The notes beneath the pieces were generated by a model. It made no database searches, was not told where the DNA came from, and saw nothing but the letters and a program-made list of their open reading frames with translations. Of a DNA stretch of 64,000 nucleotides, positions 18,031 to 27,511 are shown one piece after another; within the stretch, counting starts at the first letter, position 1; every line of letters begins with the position of its first letter. The DNA comes from Pedobacter hiemivivus (GTDB taxonomy: Bacteria > Bacteroidota > Bacteroidia > Sphingobacteriales > Sphingobacteriaceae): NCBI RefSeq assembly GCF_004331685.1, contig NZ_SJSM01000006.1, positions 62,001-126,000 on the forward strand, in the 5' to 3' direction. The translations under genes were made by a program, and so were the position numbers.

Positions 18031-19504
18031 GCGTTTTATTTTTTAAGTGTAACATTGGGCTAATATCCTTAATATTTACAAGTAAATACAATATGGCAAA
18101 AATAGAAAACACTACAAGTTTATAAAAGAGAGTTACTGTTGTAATATTCACTAACAAAAGTATTCCTGAAGTGGCTATTATTACTGCCATATTGCGAATG
18201 ATTAATCCAATAGGAATTTTAACAGGAATCTGTATGTCCCTTTTAAAAAAAACACAGACCACTAATAAACTTAATACACTCCCCAACAATGTTCCGAGAC
18301 TTACTCCAAGTATTCCCAATTTTCTTATAAAAAAAATACTAAGGATGAGATTTGTAATTCCCTCTACAAAAGTACCAACAATTAGCAATCTAACCCTTTT
18401 TAATGCAGATAATAAAGTGCTAATTGAACTTAGACATGATAATACAAAAGTATAAAGGCCGAAAGCTAAAAATATATTGCTTCCTAAATATAGAGATGGA
18501 TTATTTGTCCAAGTAATAAAAATCTCTTTGCTGAAAAGAAATATAAATATACATAATGGCCCAGATAGCAGAGTCATTAATAAAATGGAATTTCTAAATT
18601 TAACTTGGATAGAGTTGTAATTGTTATCACTATTATATCTTCCATAAAATGGGAGTAATATTGCATTTAAAGTTAGAAGCAATGAAAAAAATGCGGTAAA
18701 AATTCTAAATGTCAGGGAATAAGCAGTTACTTCATTTACACCCAAAAAATTAACAATAACAAAATTATCGGTGTTCCATACTAATAACGCTCCCATACTT
18801 ACTATAAAATATCCAAAACTGATTTTAATGATTTGTGTATATGTTATAGTTGACGATTTCGGATCAGTCCCTTCATCCCGATTTTTCTGGAGATAGATTC
18901 TAGAGTGGAAAAACATTATTATTGACGAAAAAACCAGAAGGAGACTCCATATACCTGCGTATAAAGAGATATTACCACTACATAAATATGTAATAAGAAA
19001 AGAGAATGGAATAATAAGGTTATTAAGAATCTCATACGTTTTATTCAAAGAAATTTTTCCAAAAATGAGAAAAACTGAAGAGGCCAGTTGAAATGGAGCC
19101 CTGATGAGATAAAATACAATCGTTAATAATAAGATAGAGGCATAAAACTGTGTTTTCTCGGTTTTACCAAAGAAAAATTCAAATGGTACGACATTACTAA
19201 AAAACAGAAATGCTATTAAAATAAGCAATACACTTACTACGGAAATCATTATTTTCAATGATTTCTTGAACACTTCCGTCACATCTTCTTTATTCAAAGC
19301 GTTAGTAGCAATAGTAGTCAAGGCCGTTGGAATGCCGAAATTTCCAAGCATGAGGTATTGAAGTATAGTATTTATGATGATCCATACACCATAATCAATC
19401 GACCCGAAATATTTCACATACAGGGGAACCATTAACAAATTCGAACATATATTTACGAATATGCTTAAGAAGCTATAAAAATAATCTTTTAATTTAGGCC
19501 CCAT
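18023..19504 (-). CDS. Oligosaccharide flippase, Wzx-like (MATE/PST family)
   Basis: A 493-residue membrane protein with about 12-14 hydrophobic helices. The N-terminus has LSIFVNICSNLLMVPLYVKY and then FGSIDYGVWIIIN, the characteristic opening of polysaccharide transporters of the MVF/PST group. It should move undecaprenyl-linked repeat units across the inner membrane to the EpsG-like polymerase encoded two genes downstream. ATG 19504 overlaps the stop of the upstream glycosyltransferase by one base. This is the only flippase-like gene visible in the window. Confidence 0.88.
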   Translation of the reverse strand: MGPKLKDYFYSFLSIFVNICSNLLMVPLYVKYFGSIDYGVWIIINTILQYLMLGNFGIPTALTTIATNALNKEDVTEVFKKSLKIMISVVSVLLILIAFLFFSNVVPFEFFFGKTEKTQFYASILLLTIVFYLIRAPFQLASSVFLIFGKISLNKTYEILNNLIIPFSFLITYLCSGNISLYAGIWSLLLVFSSIIMFFHSRIYLQKNRDEGTDPKSSTITYTQIIKISFGYFIVSMGALLVWNTDNFVIVNFLGVNEVTAYSLTFRIFTAFFSLLLTLNAILLPFYGRYNSDNNYNSIQVKFRNSILLMTLLSGPLCIFIFLFSKEIFITWTNNPSLYLGSNIFLAFGLYTFVLSCLSSISTLLSALKRVRLLIVGTFVEGITNLILSIFFIRKLGILGVSLGTLLGSVLSLLVVCVFFKRDIQIPVKIPIGLIIRNMAVIIATSGILLLVNITTVTLFYKLVVFSIFAILYLLVNIKDISPMLHLKNKTHV

Positions 19505-20421
19505 TATTTTAATAGATTAGCGAACCTAAGTACTTTAGCGGCAATTCGATATATAAAACTCGGAAGTAAAAGAAACCATATATCCAGTATCCAAAACAAG
19601 GGAAATTCACCATACAGCCTAATAAAACTATCCAGTATTGATTTTGAAACCTCAAATCCGCGTAGTTTTGCAACAATAATCACTCTGGGATAGGAATTTT
19701 TTATTATCCCTTTAATTTTTCGAATAAATTTTTCATCATACCCCCAATGCTGCATAACCTGAAATACCTCTACCAGTTTTAATCCAACTGTTATACCTGA
19801 ACCATTTTTATTCCATGTTTTTATTTCATTTGCTCGCGGGCTTTCAATTACGTATTGGTTTTTTGTTAAAGCAGATTTCTTCTTCCGTAAAGCTTGAAGG
19901 ACCATCGCATAATGAATCCAACCAGAAGTAAAAAATTGTTCAGCTTCGCAACTTAACCAAATATTCTTGGCGATGACATTATTAGGAAAAAATCCTGAAC
20001 GAAAGTTGGTGCCTTCTAGAAATAATTCTGCTTGATCAAAAGTACAATATGTCTCCTCACATGTATCCTTACCCCCAACGAAAATAACCCCAAAATCATT
20101 GGGATCTTTAAGCATTTTTATTAGATTCTCTAATTGATAATTGACAACAAGGTCATCTGCACCGATTGTCCATACGTATTTTCCATTTGCATATTGGAAA
20201 ACACGATTTAAATTTTTGTCGTACCCAACATTTTCCTCATGCTCAATAATTCTGACTTTTGAATATTCGCGAACATAGTTAAGAGTATTATCCGTGGAGG
20301 CATTGTCTGAAACTATAACCTCAACCTCTTCCCAGTCAAAATCACAAATTAGAATAGACTCTATTGTTTCTTTTATATATTTTTCACCATTATATACCGG
20401 TATGCCAATTGTTAAGAGCAT
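19504..20421 (-). CDS. Glycosyltransferase family 2, possible transferase for the dideoxy/branched sugar
   Basis: A 305-residue GT2 enzyme. LTIGIPVYNGEKYIKETIES is the opening strand. VSDNASTDNT and HEENVGYDKNLNRVF lead to WTIGADDLV, which carries the metal-binding Asp pair. The ENVGYDKNL and GADD forms resemble those of abequosyltransferases such as Salmonella WbaV, which use CDP-3,6-dideoxyhexoses. Because the locus encodes a CDP-3,6-dideoxy sugar pathway, this is the best candidate for transferring that sugar. The specificity is an inference from resemblance and context only. The start overlaps the GT10 gene by 10 bases. Confidence 0.85.
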   Translation of the reverse strand: MLLTIGIPVYNGEKYIKETIESILICDFDWEEVEVIVSDNASTDNTLNYVREYSKVRIIEHEENVGYDKNLNRVFQYANGKYVWTIGADDLVVNYQLENLIKMLKDPNDFGVIFVGGKDTCEETYCTFDQAELFLEGTNFRSGFFPNNVIAKNIWLSCEAEQFFTSGWIHYAMVLQALRKKKSALTKNQYVIESPRANEIKTWNKNGSGITVGLKLVEVFQVMQHWGYDEKFIRKIKGIIKNSYPRVIIVAKLRGFEVSKSILDSFIRLYGEFPLFWILDIWFLLLPSFIYRIAAKVLRFANLLK

Positions 20422-21446
20422 TTTGTATTATTTAATACAGTATTAATTACTGTTCCCACGAAATTATCAATAGTAAATTGTCCAGCCTGAGGATCGGATA
20501 AAAAAGTCTTAATCGCTAATTGATATTCTTTAATATCACTATCGGTAAGACTTTGTAAGTACTTATCTATTTCCTCAATTGAGCCAAAATCCCTGTAATC
20601 TATAAAACAACTTTTAGGGATATATTTACAAATATTATCTGCTCCCCGGTATATAGGAATTGTTCCCGACATTAATGAGTCAAAAATTTTCTCAGTTATG
20701 TATCCACTAAAATCTGAAGCATTTTCAAAACAAAGTGAAAAATTATATTTTGACAGTACTTCTGCTTTTCTTCTTAACTTTCCTTTATAGGAAGGGTAAT
20801 TCGTTTTTACGATTTTAAATGTTCTGTTTATTTTATTAAAAACAATACCTACAAGGCTATTGGTCATCACCTTGATATCCCAATCAATGCCGTATAAATC
20901 TAAATATCCTTTTCGATTAGCTTCATACCATTTAATTACCGCAAGTCTTTCTGAATAAAGTTCTTGTGAATGCTTACTCAATTTGTTGCCACTTATCACA
21001 ATCAGATCTCGCTCCCTTCGTCCCAATTCGAAATTTGCCGATATATTGTAACTATAATTAATTTTAATATATTTTTTTGGATTGAGGGACACGAGATAAT
21101 CAGACCAAGTAAGTACATTAATGAATGGCTCGTGTAACTCCGTTTTAAATATTTCCGGTTTAACTATCGGACTTTCCAGTGTGATTAAAAATAATGGGAT
21201 CTTGTGTTTAATCCCATATTGAAAATTTTCACTGTTCATAGAGGGATAATCTAAAAAAACCATGGCATCGGCCTGTTCTTTTTCTATTAGAGATGATGTA
21301 CCTAAAACCAAGCCGATTTTTTTAGATATTTCCCCCAATACCTTGAATGGAGTTAGTAGATTATCGCCGATATCTACATTATCGTCTGTAAACAGACGAT
21401 TGTCCTTATTTAAATTTTCATAAACATTTTCAAATAAAATTTTCAT
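20412..21446 (-). CDS. GT10 alpha-1,3/4-fucosyltransferase-like glycosyltransferase
   Basis: A 344-residue protein whose C-terminal half carries the GT10 donor-binding region: KLRRKAEVLSKYNFSLCFEN, then SGYITEKIFDSLMSGTIPIY and RGADNICKYIPKSCFIDYRDF. GT10 enzymes use GDP-fucose and act at the cytoplasmic face of the membrane. A gmd gene, the first step to GDP-fucose, is present at 38125-39261, but no GDP-fucose synthase (fcl) is seen in the window. The N-terminal half is divergent, as is usual for the acceptor domain. The gene lies 5 bases after rfbH. Confidence 0.85.
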   Translation of the reverse strand: MKILFENVYENLNKDNRLFTDDNVDIGDNLLTPFKVLGEISKKIGLVLGTSSLIEKEQADAMVFLDYPSMNSENFQYGIKHKIPLFLITLESPIVKPEIFKTELHEPFINVLTWSDYLVSLNPKKYIKINYSYNISANFELGRRERDLIVISGNKLSKHSQELYSERLAVIKWYEANRKGYLDLYGIDWDIKVMTNSLVGIVFNKINRTFKIVKTNYPSYKGKLRRKAEVLSKYNFSLCFENASDFSGYITEKIFDSLMSGTIPIYRGADNICKYIPKSCFIDYRDFGSIEEIDKYLQSLTDSDIKEYQLAIKTFLSDPQAGQFTIDNFVGTVINTVLNNTKCS

Positions 21447-21451
21447 TCATA

Positions 21452-22756
21452 TTAGCCTTTAATGTAATTAGATATTACATCTGAAATGTAGTCATAGTGA
21501 CTTTCATTTAAACCAGGCCATACCCCCAACCAAAACGATTGATTCATAATGATATCTGTATTCTTTAAATCGCCGACCACTCGGTGTTCAATATTAGCAT
21601 ATGCAGGTTGGCGAAGTAAATTTCCTCCGAAAAGTAAACGGGTTCCAATTTTTTTCTCTTCTAAATGCTGTACAAGCATATGCCGATCATTAGAATCCCC
21701 TTCTTTTAATGTCAATAAAAAGCCAAACCATGATGGATCAGAATTTGGAGTCGGCTCAGGTAAGATAAATATATCCTCAAATTTTTTCATTTTTTCATAC
21801 AAAATGGCGTAATTTTCTCTTCTTCGTTGAACGAAGTGATCAATTTTCTTAATTTGAGATACTCCAAATGCAGCTTGCATATCAGTCACTTTCAAATTGA
21901 AGCCAATATGGGAATAAGTATACTTATGATCGTAGCCATAAGGTAAGCTACCTAATTGTTGACCAAATCGACATCCACATGTATTATCTTTTCCTGGCTC
22001 ACAATAGCAGTCCCTTCCCCAATCTCTAAAACTTTCTGCTATTTTTGATAGTTCTGGATTATTAATTAGTACAGCTCCACCTTCTCCCATAGTAATATGA
22101 TGAGCAGGATAAAATGAAAAAGTAGAAATATCTCCAAAGGTTCCTGTCTTCTGCCCTCTATAGGTTGCACCTAAAGAATCGCAATCGTCTTCAACAACCC
22201 AAAGATTATATTTTTTAGCGACACGCATCACCTCATCCAAATCAAAAGGATTTCCCAAAGAATGAGCAATCATAATTGCTTTTGTTTTTGGAGATACAGC
22301 CTTTTCAATATCCTCAGATAATACATTATGTGTCGCAATATCGACATCAACAAAAACTGGTATTGCGCCAAATTGGATAAGAGGATTTATTGTTGTAGGA
22401 AATCCGGCAGCTACTGTAATCACTTCATCACCAGGTTTGATTGCCCTATCTCCTAATTTAGGGGAGGTTAATGCATAAAAAGCAACTAAATTTGCTGATG
22501 ACCCTGAATTTACTAGCAGAGCCTTTGCAGCCCCAAAATATTGTGCAAAATCGTGCTCAAACTGGTTAGCAAAACGACCTGCGGTAAGCCAAGCATCTAA
22601 TGTTGCATCTACTCCCAAAAGTACATCTTCTTCATCAATAATTTTTCCAGTTACTGGTATATAGTTTTGTCCTGCAATAATTGGCTTATTAATATTTTTT
22701 TGGATGCTTGCCTGTAATAAGACTTTTAATTCAGGCGTAATGTTATTTAAATTCAT
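21452..22756 (-). CDS. rfbH: CDP-4-dehydro-6-deoxyglucose 3-dehydrase (E1, RfbH/DdhC/AscC)
   Basis: A 434-residue PMP-dependent iron-sulfur enzyme that removes the C3 hydroxyl of CDP-4-keto-6-deoxyglucose. The fold is that of DegT/DnrJ aminotransferases, but the active-site Lys is replaced by His at position 220 ([14 protein letters not shown], 214-227), the hallmark of E1. Four cysteines at 250, 252, 260 and 262 (RDCYCEPG and NTCGCR) match the [2Fe-2S] cluster region. It needs an E3-type reductase, for which 31163-32194 is the candidate. It sits at the downstream end of the CDP-sugar block; its ATG overlaps the stop of the upstream epimerase by 4 bases. Confidence 0.95.
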   Translation of the reverse strand: MNLNNITPELKVLLQASIQKNINKPIIAGQNYIPVTGKIIDEEDVLLGVDATLDAWLTAGRFANQFEHDFAQYFGAAKALLVNSGSSANLVAFYALTSPKLGDRAIKPGDEVITVAAGFPTTINPLIQFGAIPVFVDVDIATHNVLSEDIEKAVSPKTKAIMIAHSLGNPFDLDEVMRVAKKYNLWVVEDDCDSLGATYRGQKTGTFGDISTFSFYPAHHITMGEGGAVLINNPELSKIAESFRDWGRDCYCEPGKDNTCGCRFGQQLGSLPYGYDHKYTYSHIGFNLKVTDMQAAFGVSQIKKIDHFVQRRRENYAILYEKMKKFEDIFILPEPTPNSDPSWFGFLLTLKEGDSNDRHMLVQHLEEKKIGTRLLFGGNLLRQPAYANIEHRVVGDLKNTDIIMNQSFWLGVWPGLNESHYDYISDVISNYIKG

Positions 22757-23826
22757 TTAGTAATGTTATTTTTATTAATTCCTTTTAATTGATTCCAAAC
22801 AATAGTTCTATTAATTGAATCATTAATTTGATATGTTTCTTCTACGTTTAAGGCTTTTACGATTTTAGTTGTATCCGGGACCAATCTAGATAAGTTTGTA
22901 TAATTTTCTTTAGATGATTTGGAAAGAATTTCTAAATTTGGGTTAATCATAGTTTGGATTTTCTTTGCAAGATCATTTAAAGAAACTGCTTCACTGCTAC
23001 CTAGATTATAAATTTCTCCAATTTGCCCTTTTAACAATGTTACTAAAATCCAATAAGCCATATCACTACCATACAAATAGCTTCTTACCGTTGAACCATT
23101 CCCTAAAATTCTTATTGCCCCCCCTAATATTCCATCTCGAATAAAATTATTAATGGCCCATGGTTTTTCTAAGTCATGATAAGGACCTACAAAAGCAAAG
23201 GGTCTAACTATTGATATAGGTAATTTAAATTGATTTCTATAAGCTAAACATAGTGTTTCGGCAATTCTTTTAGATTCTGCATAAACATTATTAATACTAC
23301 TTATTCCAACTTTACCGGAAAATTTTTCTGATATATTATCTTCGGAGTCCCACTCCCCATACACTAGATGCGAACTGATATGCACAATCTTCTTCAAATC
23401 AGGAAGTCTTGACGCCGCATCAAGTATAGCTTGAGTTCCTTTATAAAAAGTTTCTATTGTTAAAATAGGTTGGGAAACATGCTCTCTATTATCAGGTGTC
23501 CCTGCTGCATGTATAATATAATTGATTTCGACAGGGAGATCATGTACATTTCTAACGTCTTGCCTTAATAAACGAATATAAGGCCTGTCAGCTAAATGAG
23601 ACATCTCCTTCTCAAATTTCTTAATATCTCTTGCTAATAAAATAAGTTGAATATTAAAATTCTCCTTATCATTAATATAAGAAATCATCTCTGCTAACCA
23701 CTTCCCCATAAAACCGGTTCCACCAGTTATCAAAATAGTCTGATCTTTTAGCATAGAAAAAAGCACTGAATTTTTGCAAGATTTTTTGCAGTCCTCAGTT
23801 ATTAACTTAATCATTGCCTCATCCAT
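22753..23826 (-). CDS. NAD(P)-dependent epimerase/reductase of the CDP-sugar pathway
   Basis: A 357-residue extended SDR with a ~30-residue N-terminal extension before the nucleotide loop [12 protein letters not shown] (33-44). [22 protein letters not shown] and the catalytic Y182-x-x-x-K186 ([10 protein letters not shown]) are in place. It shares this architecture with the protein at 28234-29295, and both lie in the CDP-sugar block. In related pathways such enzymes reduce or epimerise the 4-keto or side-chain keto group (abequose, paratose and yersiniose reductases). Here it may reduce the keto group left after C-C bond formation at C4. The precise step is unknown. Confidence 0.85.
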   Translation of the reverse strand: MDEAMIKLITEDCKKSCKNSVLFSMLKDQTILITGGTGFMGKWLAEMISYINDKENFNIQLILLARDIKKFEKEMSHLADRPYIRLLRQDVRNVHDLPVEINYIIHAAGTPDNREHVSQPILTIETFYKGTQAILDAASRLPDLKKIVHISSHLVYGEWDSEDNISEKFSGKVGISSINNVYAESKRIAETLCLAYRNQFKLPISIVRPFAFVGPYHDLEKPWAINNFIRDGILGGAIRILGNGSTVRSYLYGSDMAYWILVTLLKGQIGEIYNLGSSEAVSLNDLAKKIQTMINPNLEILSKSSKENYTNLSRLVPDTTKIVKALNVEETYQINDSINRTIVWNQLKGINKNNITK

Positions 23827-24836
23827 TATTTCCTCCTTCTTACTAAATCCATAACCACTTCTATAATTAAATCTTCTTGTCCACCAACAACCCGACGTTT
23901 TCCTAACTCCTTGTAAACATCTCTTTGATCTACTTCATATTCTTTAGATATACGATTTACATGTTTAGCGAACCCAGAAAACACCCCAGATAATCCGCTT
24001 ACTATACTTTCAGATTTAATAGTTGGGATAGAGGGCATTACTTCTCTTTCTGCAATATCTGATGCATCAAGCATTTTGTAAAGATCAATCCCCGTTATGT
24101 ATCCCATCCTTTCTAGAACAGCAATTAGTACCTCTAATTGAGCATTACCGGCTCCTGCCCCAAATCCTCTTGCAGTTCCATCCAAAATTTTCGCTCCTGA
24201 TTCTATAGCTGCAATTGAATTCGCAATAGCCATTCCAAGATTATTATGTGCATGAAAGCCAACCGGCACTTTTAGTCCATTTACTAATGCACTAATCTTC
24301 TCTGCAACATCTGCTGGTAAATAAGCCCCAGCAGAATCCATTATTATGATACCTTCAGCTCCATAAAGCTCCATTTTTTGAGCTTCTTCAACTAAAGTCG
24401 ATGCTGAAGCCATATGACTCATCATTAAAACGCCATAAGCTTCTTTGCCCTTCTCACGAACAAAACCAAGATGGCGTTGAGTGATGTCGGCCTCTGTACA
24501 ATGTGACGCAACTCTAACCACATCAACACCTATTTCCAATGCTCTAATTAAATCTCTTTTTATAGTCGCAAATCCAGGAATTACATGAATCCCCAATTTA
24601 CTTTTAGTAAGATTGTTTCTAGCTGTTTCCAACATTGTAACATCATCCACTAAACTCAGACCAACCTGCATAGAGGATGCGCCTAATCCATTGCCATGAC
24701 CAACTTCAACTATAGGTACTCCTGCTTCATCAGCAGCTTTAGCATAAATAGCTATTTGCTCTGCACTTAATTGATGAGCGACCGCATGGTTACCATCTCT
24801 TAAAGTTGGATCACTTATTAATATGTGTTTTACCAT
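23826..24836 (-). CDS. 4-hydroxy-2-oxovalerate aldolase (DmpG/MhpE family)
   Basis: The 336-residue product belongs to the class-II DmpG aldolases, which interconvert 4-hydroxy-2-oxopentanoate with pyruvate and acetaldehyde. SDPTLRDGNHAVAHQL (8-23) has the metal- and substrate-binding R13-D14 and the His21 position. GFHAHNNLGMA (193-203) supplies the H-x-H metal ligands. A C-terminal helical domain is present, as in DmpG. I chose ATG 24836 because TLRDG begins ten residues later. The frame is open to 24887, but that overlaps the dehydrogenase gene. It directly follows the acetaldehyde dehydrogenase gene, its usual partner, yet both sit in a polysaccharide operon without catabolic genes. Confidence 0.93.
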   Translation of the reverse strand: MVKHILISDPTLRDGNHAVAHQLSAEQIAIYAKAADEAGVPIVEVGHGNGLGASSMQVGLSLVDDVTMLETARNNLTKSKLGIHVIPGFATIKRDLIRALEIGVDVVRVASHCTEADITQRHLGFVREKGKEAYGVLMMSHMASASTLVEEAQKMELYGAEGIIIMDSAGAYLPADVAEKISALVNGLKVPVGFHAHNNLGMAIANSIAAIESGAKILDGTARGFGAGAGNAQLEVLIAVLERMGYITGIDLYKMLDASDIAEREVMPSIPTIKSESIVSGLSGVFSGFAKHVNRISKEYEVDQRDVYKELGKRRVVGGQEDLIIEVVMDLVRRRK

Positions 24837-24846
24837 CAAATAAAAA

Positions 24847-25722
24847 TTAACTGATATTGTTCTGAACTTTTGAATATTGTTCTGCAACAGCTATTGCAGC
24901 ACAATTTATTATATCTAAATTACCAGCAAATTTTGGCAGATAATCCCCAAGTCCTTGCGCTTTAACCATGATTACAATTCTACCATTTTCATAAATTGGA
25001 GAAACTAATAAACTGTATCCGGGTACATATTTTCGAATCGCTTCAATCATAATATCGACTTCCTTTGTTAAAGCCTTCATATCTGGGTTTTCTACTTGTG
25101 CAAATATCGTTGTTTGCATATCTACACAAGGATCAGCAGGGTTTAAATTTAAAATGGCCTTTGTTTTTTTTACATTAGAAAAAAAACTTAAACCCATTTC
25201 GGTAGTATCAATATATTCATCTAAATTTAGTCTTGTGGCTGGTCCAGCACTTCTGGAAGCAATGCTTGAAACCACTTCTATATATTTTATATCTTTTTGT
25301 GTTTTTCCAATAGCATAAGCCATTGGAATGGATGCTTGACCACCACAAGTAATCATATTTACATTTCTCTGCTTAACTGCTTCATCAAGATTAACCGCAG
25401 GAATACAGAGTCCCCCCAGTTTCGCAGGTGTCATATCAACGACAATCTTTCCTAATCTTTCCAAAATAGACCAATGATAAGCTGCATCCTTTGCAGATGT
25501 CGCATCAAAAACCAAATCAACAGAATCAGGGTCTTTTTCTATTGCATGTATACTTTCATCAGAAACTTTAACCCCCATAGCAATGGCCTTTGCCATACCT
25601 GGAGACGATAAATTTCTTCCTACAAATAATACGCAATCTAAATATTCAGAACGTTGAATTTTTATTAACAAATCTGTACCAATGTTGCCACTGCCTAATA
25701 CAGCTACCCTTAGTTTTTTCAT
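24847..25722 (-). CDS. Acetaldehyde dehydrogenase (acetylating), DmpF/MhpF family
   Basis: A 291-residue CoA-dependent dehydrogenase that interconverts acetaldehyde with acetyl-CoA. VAVLGSGNIGTDLLIKI holds the NAD-binding loop (10-15). The catalytic cysteine is C126 in NMITCGGQASIPMAYAI. The C-terminal part matches the dimerisation and aldolase-contact region of DmpF. In meta-cleavage catabolism DmpF and DmpG form a complex that channels acetaldehyde. Inside this sugar operon the reverse direction, acetyl-CoA to acetaldehyde for aldol addition to pyruvate, is the more sensible reading. The gap to the aldolase start is only 10 bases, and 4 bases to the thiamine-diphosphate enzyme upstream. Confidence 0.93.
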   Translation of the reverse strand: MKKLRVAVLGSGNIGTDLLIKIQRSEYLDCVLFVGRNLSSPGMAKAIAMGVKVSDESIHAIEKDPDSVDLVFDATSAKDAAYHWSILERLGKIVVDMTPAKLGGLCIPAVNLDEAVKQRNVNMITCGGQASIPMAYAIGKTQKDIKYIEVVSSIASRSAGPATRLNLDEYIDTTEMGLSFFSNVKKTKAILNLNPADPCVDMQTTIFAQVENPDMKALTKEVDIMIEAIRKYVPGYSLLVSPIYENGRIVIMVKAQGLGDYLPKFAGNLDIINCAAIAVAEQYSKVQNNIS

Positions 25723-25726
25723 TTGA

Positions 25727-27511
25727 TTATATATTAATAGATATACTAGCCTCGTTTAATTGTTCCTCTGATAAATACGGAGTCATTTCATGCAATCTAT
25801 TAGATTTAAAGCTTCCGTTATCAAGCCTGACGGACGTTACAGCAGGGATCATCACGACATTCTCTGGAATAACAACTTCAATTATCTGTGGTCCTTGCTT
25901 ATTAAGAATGATGGCTAACCGCTCTTTTAAGTCACTATATTGATTTTCCCGAGAATAATCTATAGAATAGGCCGCAGCAATTTTTTCCCAATCGGGAAAT
26001 GATACCCCCGTGTCACGACTCGATCCTGCCAAATGACCATCCAAGAAAGATGCTTGACTATTTCTTATCGATGCATAGCCTCCGTTATTGATAATGATAA
26101 CTTTACAATTTAACTTATAATGAGCAAGGGTTTGTAATTCTTGAATATTCAGCTGCATGGACCCATCTCCGGTTATACAAATAACATTCCTTTCAGGAGC
26201 AGCGAGCGCAGCACCAATAGATGCTGGAAGAGCATATCCCATCGCTCCCAATCCACCTGAAACAATAACCCGTTGATTCGCCTTACTCAAAAAGGCCTGA
26301 CCTGTAATATAGTACAAGGAGCCAGCGTCAGTAACAAGTACATCATTGTCATTTAATATCTTACTGAGCATATCCATTAAATGATATGTATTGATATCTT
26401 CTCCTTCACGATGATGAGGTTCATTAATAATTTTAAACTTTTCCTTCCACTGGGTTAATTTCCGAATCCACGGATCGAGATCTAAACGTTCTAAATCATT
26501 TAAATTATAAAGCAATGTAGAAATATCCGATTTGATTTGTATCTGACTAATGCTTTTATTTTTTGCGAGAACTGCCTCATCAAGATCGATCACAATTTTT
26601 TTAGCATTGGGAGCAAAATCTTCAGTCTCGTATCCCGTAGTTGTAACATGTAAGCTAGTTCCGATAGTGAGAATTAAATCCGCAGATTGAACTGCAAAAT
26701 TTCCAGCTCTGTCACCTCGTAACCCCAACCTACCTATGTACTGGGGGAAATCATATGGAAGCAAATCATTAGCAAGCTGGGTAGTTACCACCGGAATATT
26801 TGCCTGCTGAACAAAGTCTCTAAACCTCTGAACCTCACCGGCGACTCTAACGCCGTGGCCTGCAACGATTAACGGTTGTTTATAATTCTTTAAATCCTCT
26901 TTCAGCGAAGTGAAATCAAATTCAACATTTTCATTTTCAGGCGCTTGGAATTGCGGAAGAGTATCTAGATCAACAGTAGCTCCCTGAACGTCTAGAGGAA
27001 GATCTAACAAAACTGGACCTGGCCTCCCTGTCGAAGCCAAATAATAAGCTTTCTGTAGGTGAAAAAGTACATCTTCAGACCGGTCAATAAATACAGAATA
27101 TTTAGTAATGGATTTCGTAATCTCTGCAATATCAACTTCGAAATTACCGAGCATTCTAAGATTATCAATTTTAGAATGCATGACTGTTAGGGTAGAACGG
27201 CTCTGGCCTGTTAAAAAAATTACTGGGCTAGAATCCAACCAAGCTCCTGCAATACCCGTAATCGTATTGGTTGCTCCAGGTCCACTGGTTGCATAACAAA
27301 CAGCAGGTACATTTTTTATTCTTGCATAACCTTCTGCTGCAATCGCACAGGCTTGCTCATGATGATTACATATATATTTTATTTGTTTTGACTTGCTTAC
27401 AGAATCTAAGAGATGCATCATCATGCCTCCCGACAAAAGAAAAATATGCTCTACATTTTTTTCTTCAAAAAACTCAACAATAAGATCAGAGACTTTAACT
27501 AATCTACCCAT
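25727..27511 (-). CDS. Thiamine-diphosphate enzyme, acetolactate-synthase-like (YerE-like candidate)
   Basis: A 594-residue three-domain ThDP enzyme. The Pyr domain has the catalytic Glu at 52 (NHHEQACAIAAEGYAR). LTIGTSLHVTTTGYE lies in the central domain. The PP domain has GDGSMQLNIQEL (448-459) and the cofactor NN at 475-476. A ~45-residue C-terminal tail follows. In Yersinia, YerE is a related enzyme that adds the two-carbon unit of pyruvate to C4 of CDP-4-keto-3,6-dideoxyglucose. Here the adjacent dehydrogenase and aldolase suggest a longer 2-oxo acid as donor. A plain acetolactate synthase is unlikely because no ilv genes are nearby and the small subunit is missing. Confidence 0.9.
   Translation of the reverse strand: MGRLVKVSDLIVEFFEEKNVEHIFLLSGGMMMHLLDSVSKSKQIKYICNHHEQACAIAAEGYARIKNVPAVCYATSGPGATNTITGIAGAWLDSSPVIFLTGQSRSTLTVMHSKIDNLRMLGNFEVDIAEITKSITKYSVFIDRSEDVLFHLQKAYYLASTGRPGPVLLDLPLDVQGATVDLDTLPQFQAPENENVEFDFTSLKEDLKNYKQPLIVAGHGVRVAGEVQRFRDFVQQANIPVVTTQLANDLLPYDFPQYIGRLGLRGDRAGNFAVQSADLILTIGTSLHVTTTGYETEDFAPNAKKIVIDLDEAVLAKNKSISQIQIKSDISTLLYNLNDLERLDLDPWIRKLTQWKEKFKIINEPHHREGEDINTYHLMDMLSKILNDNDVLVTDAGSLYYITGQAFLSKANQRVIVSGGLGAMGYALPASIGAALAAPERNVICITGDGSMQLNIQELQTLAHYKLNCKVIIINNGGYASIRNSQASFLDGHLAGSSRDTGVSFPDWEKIAAAYSIDYSRENQYSDLKERLAIILNKQGPQIIEVVIPENVVMIPAVTSVRLDNGSFKSNRLHEMTPYLSEEQLNEASISINI

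Noticed and set aside
24837..24887. Longer start for the 4-hydroxy-2-oxovalerate aldolase
   Set aside because: It overlaps the dehydrogenase gene; ATG 24836 precedes the conserved TLRDG motif at the normal distance.
23826..27511. ThDP enzyme, acetaldehyde dehydrogenase and aldolase as a catabolic or ilv operon
   Set aside because: No ring-cleavage, hydratase, ilvC, ilvD or small-subunit genes are nearby, and the genes sit between rfb genes with short spacings.
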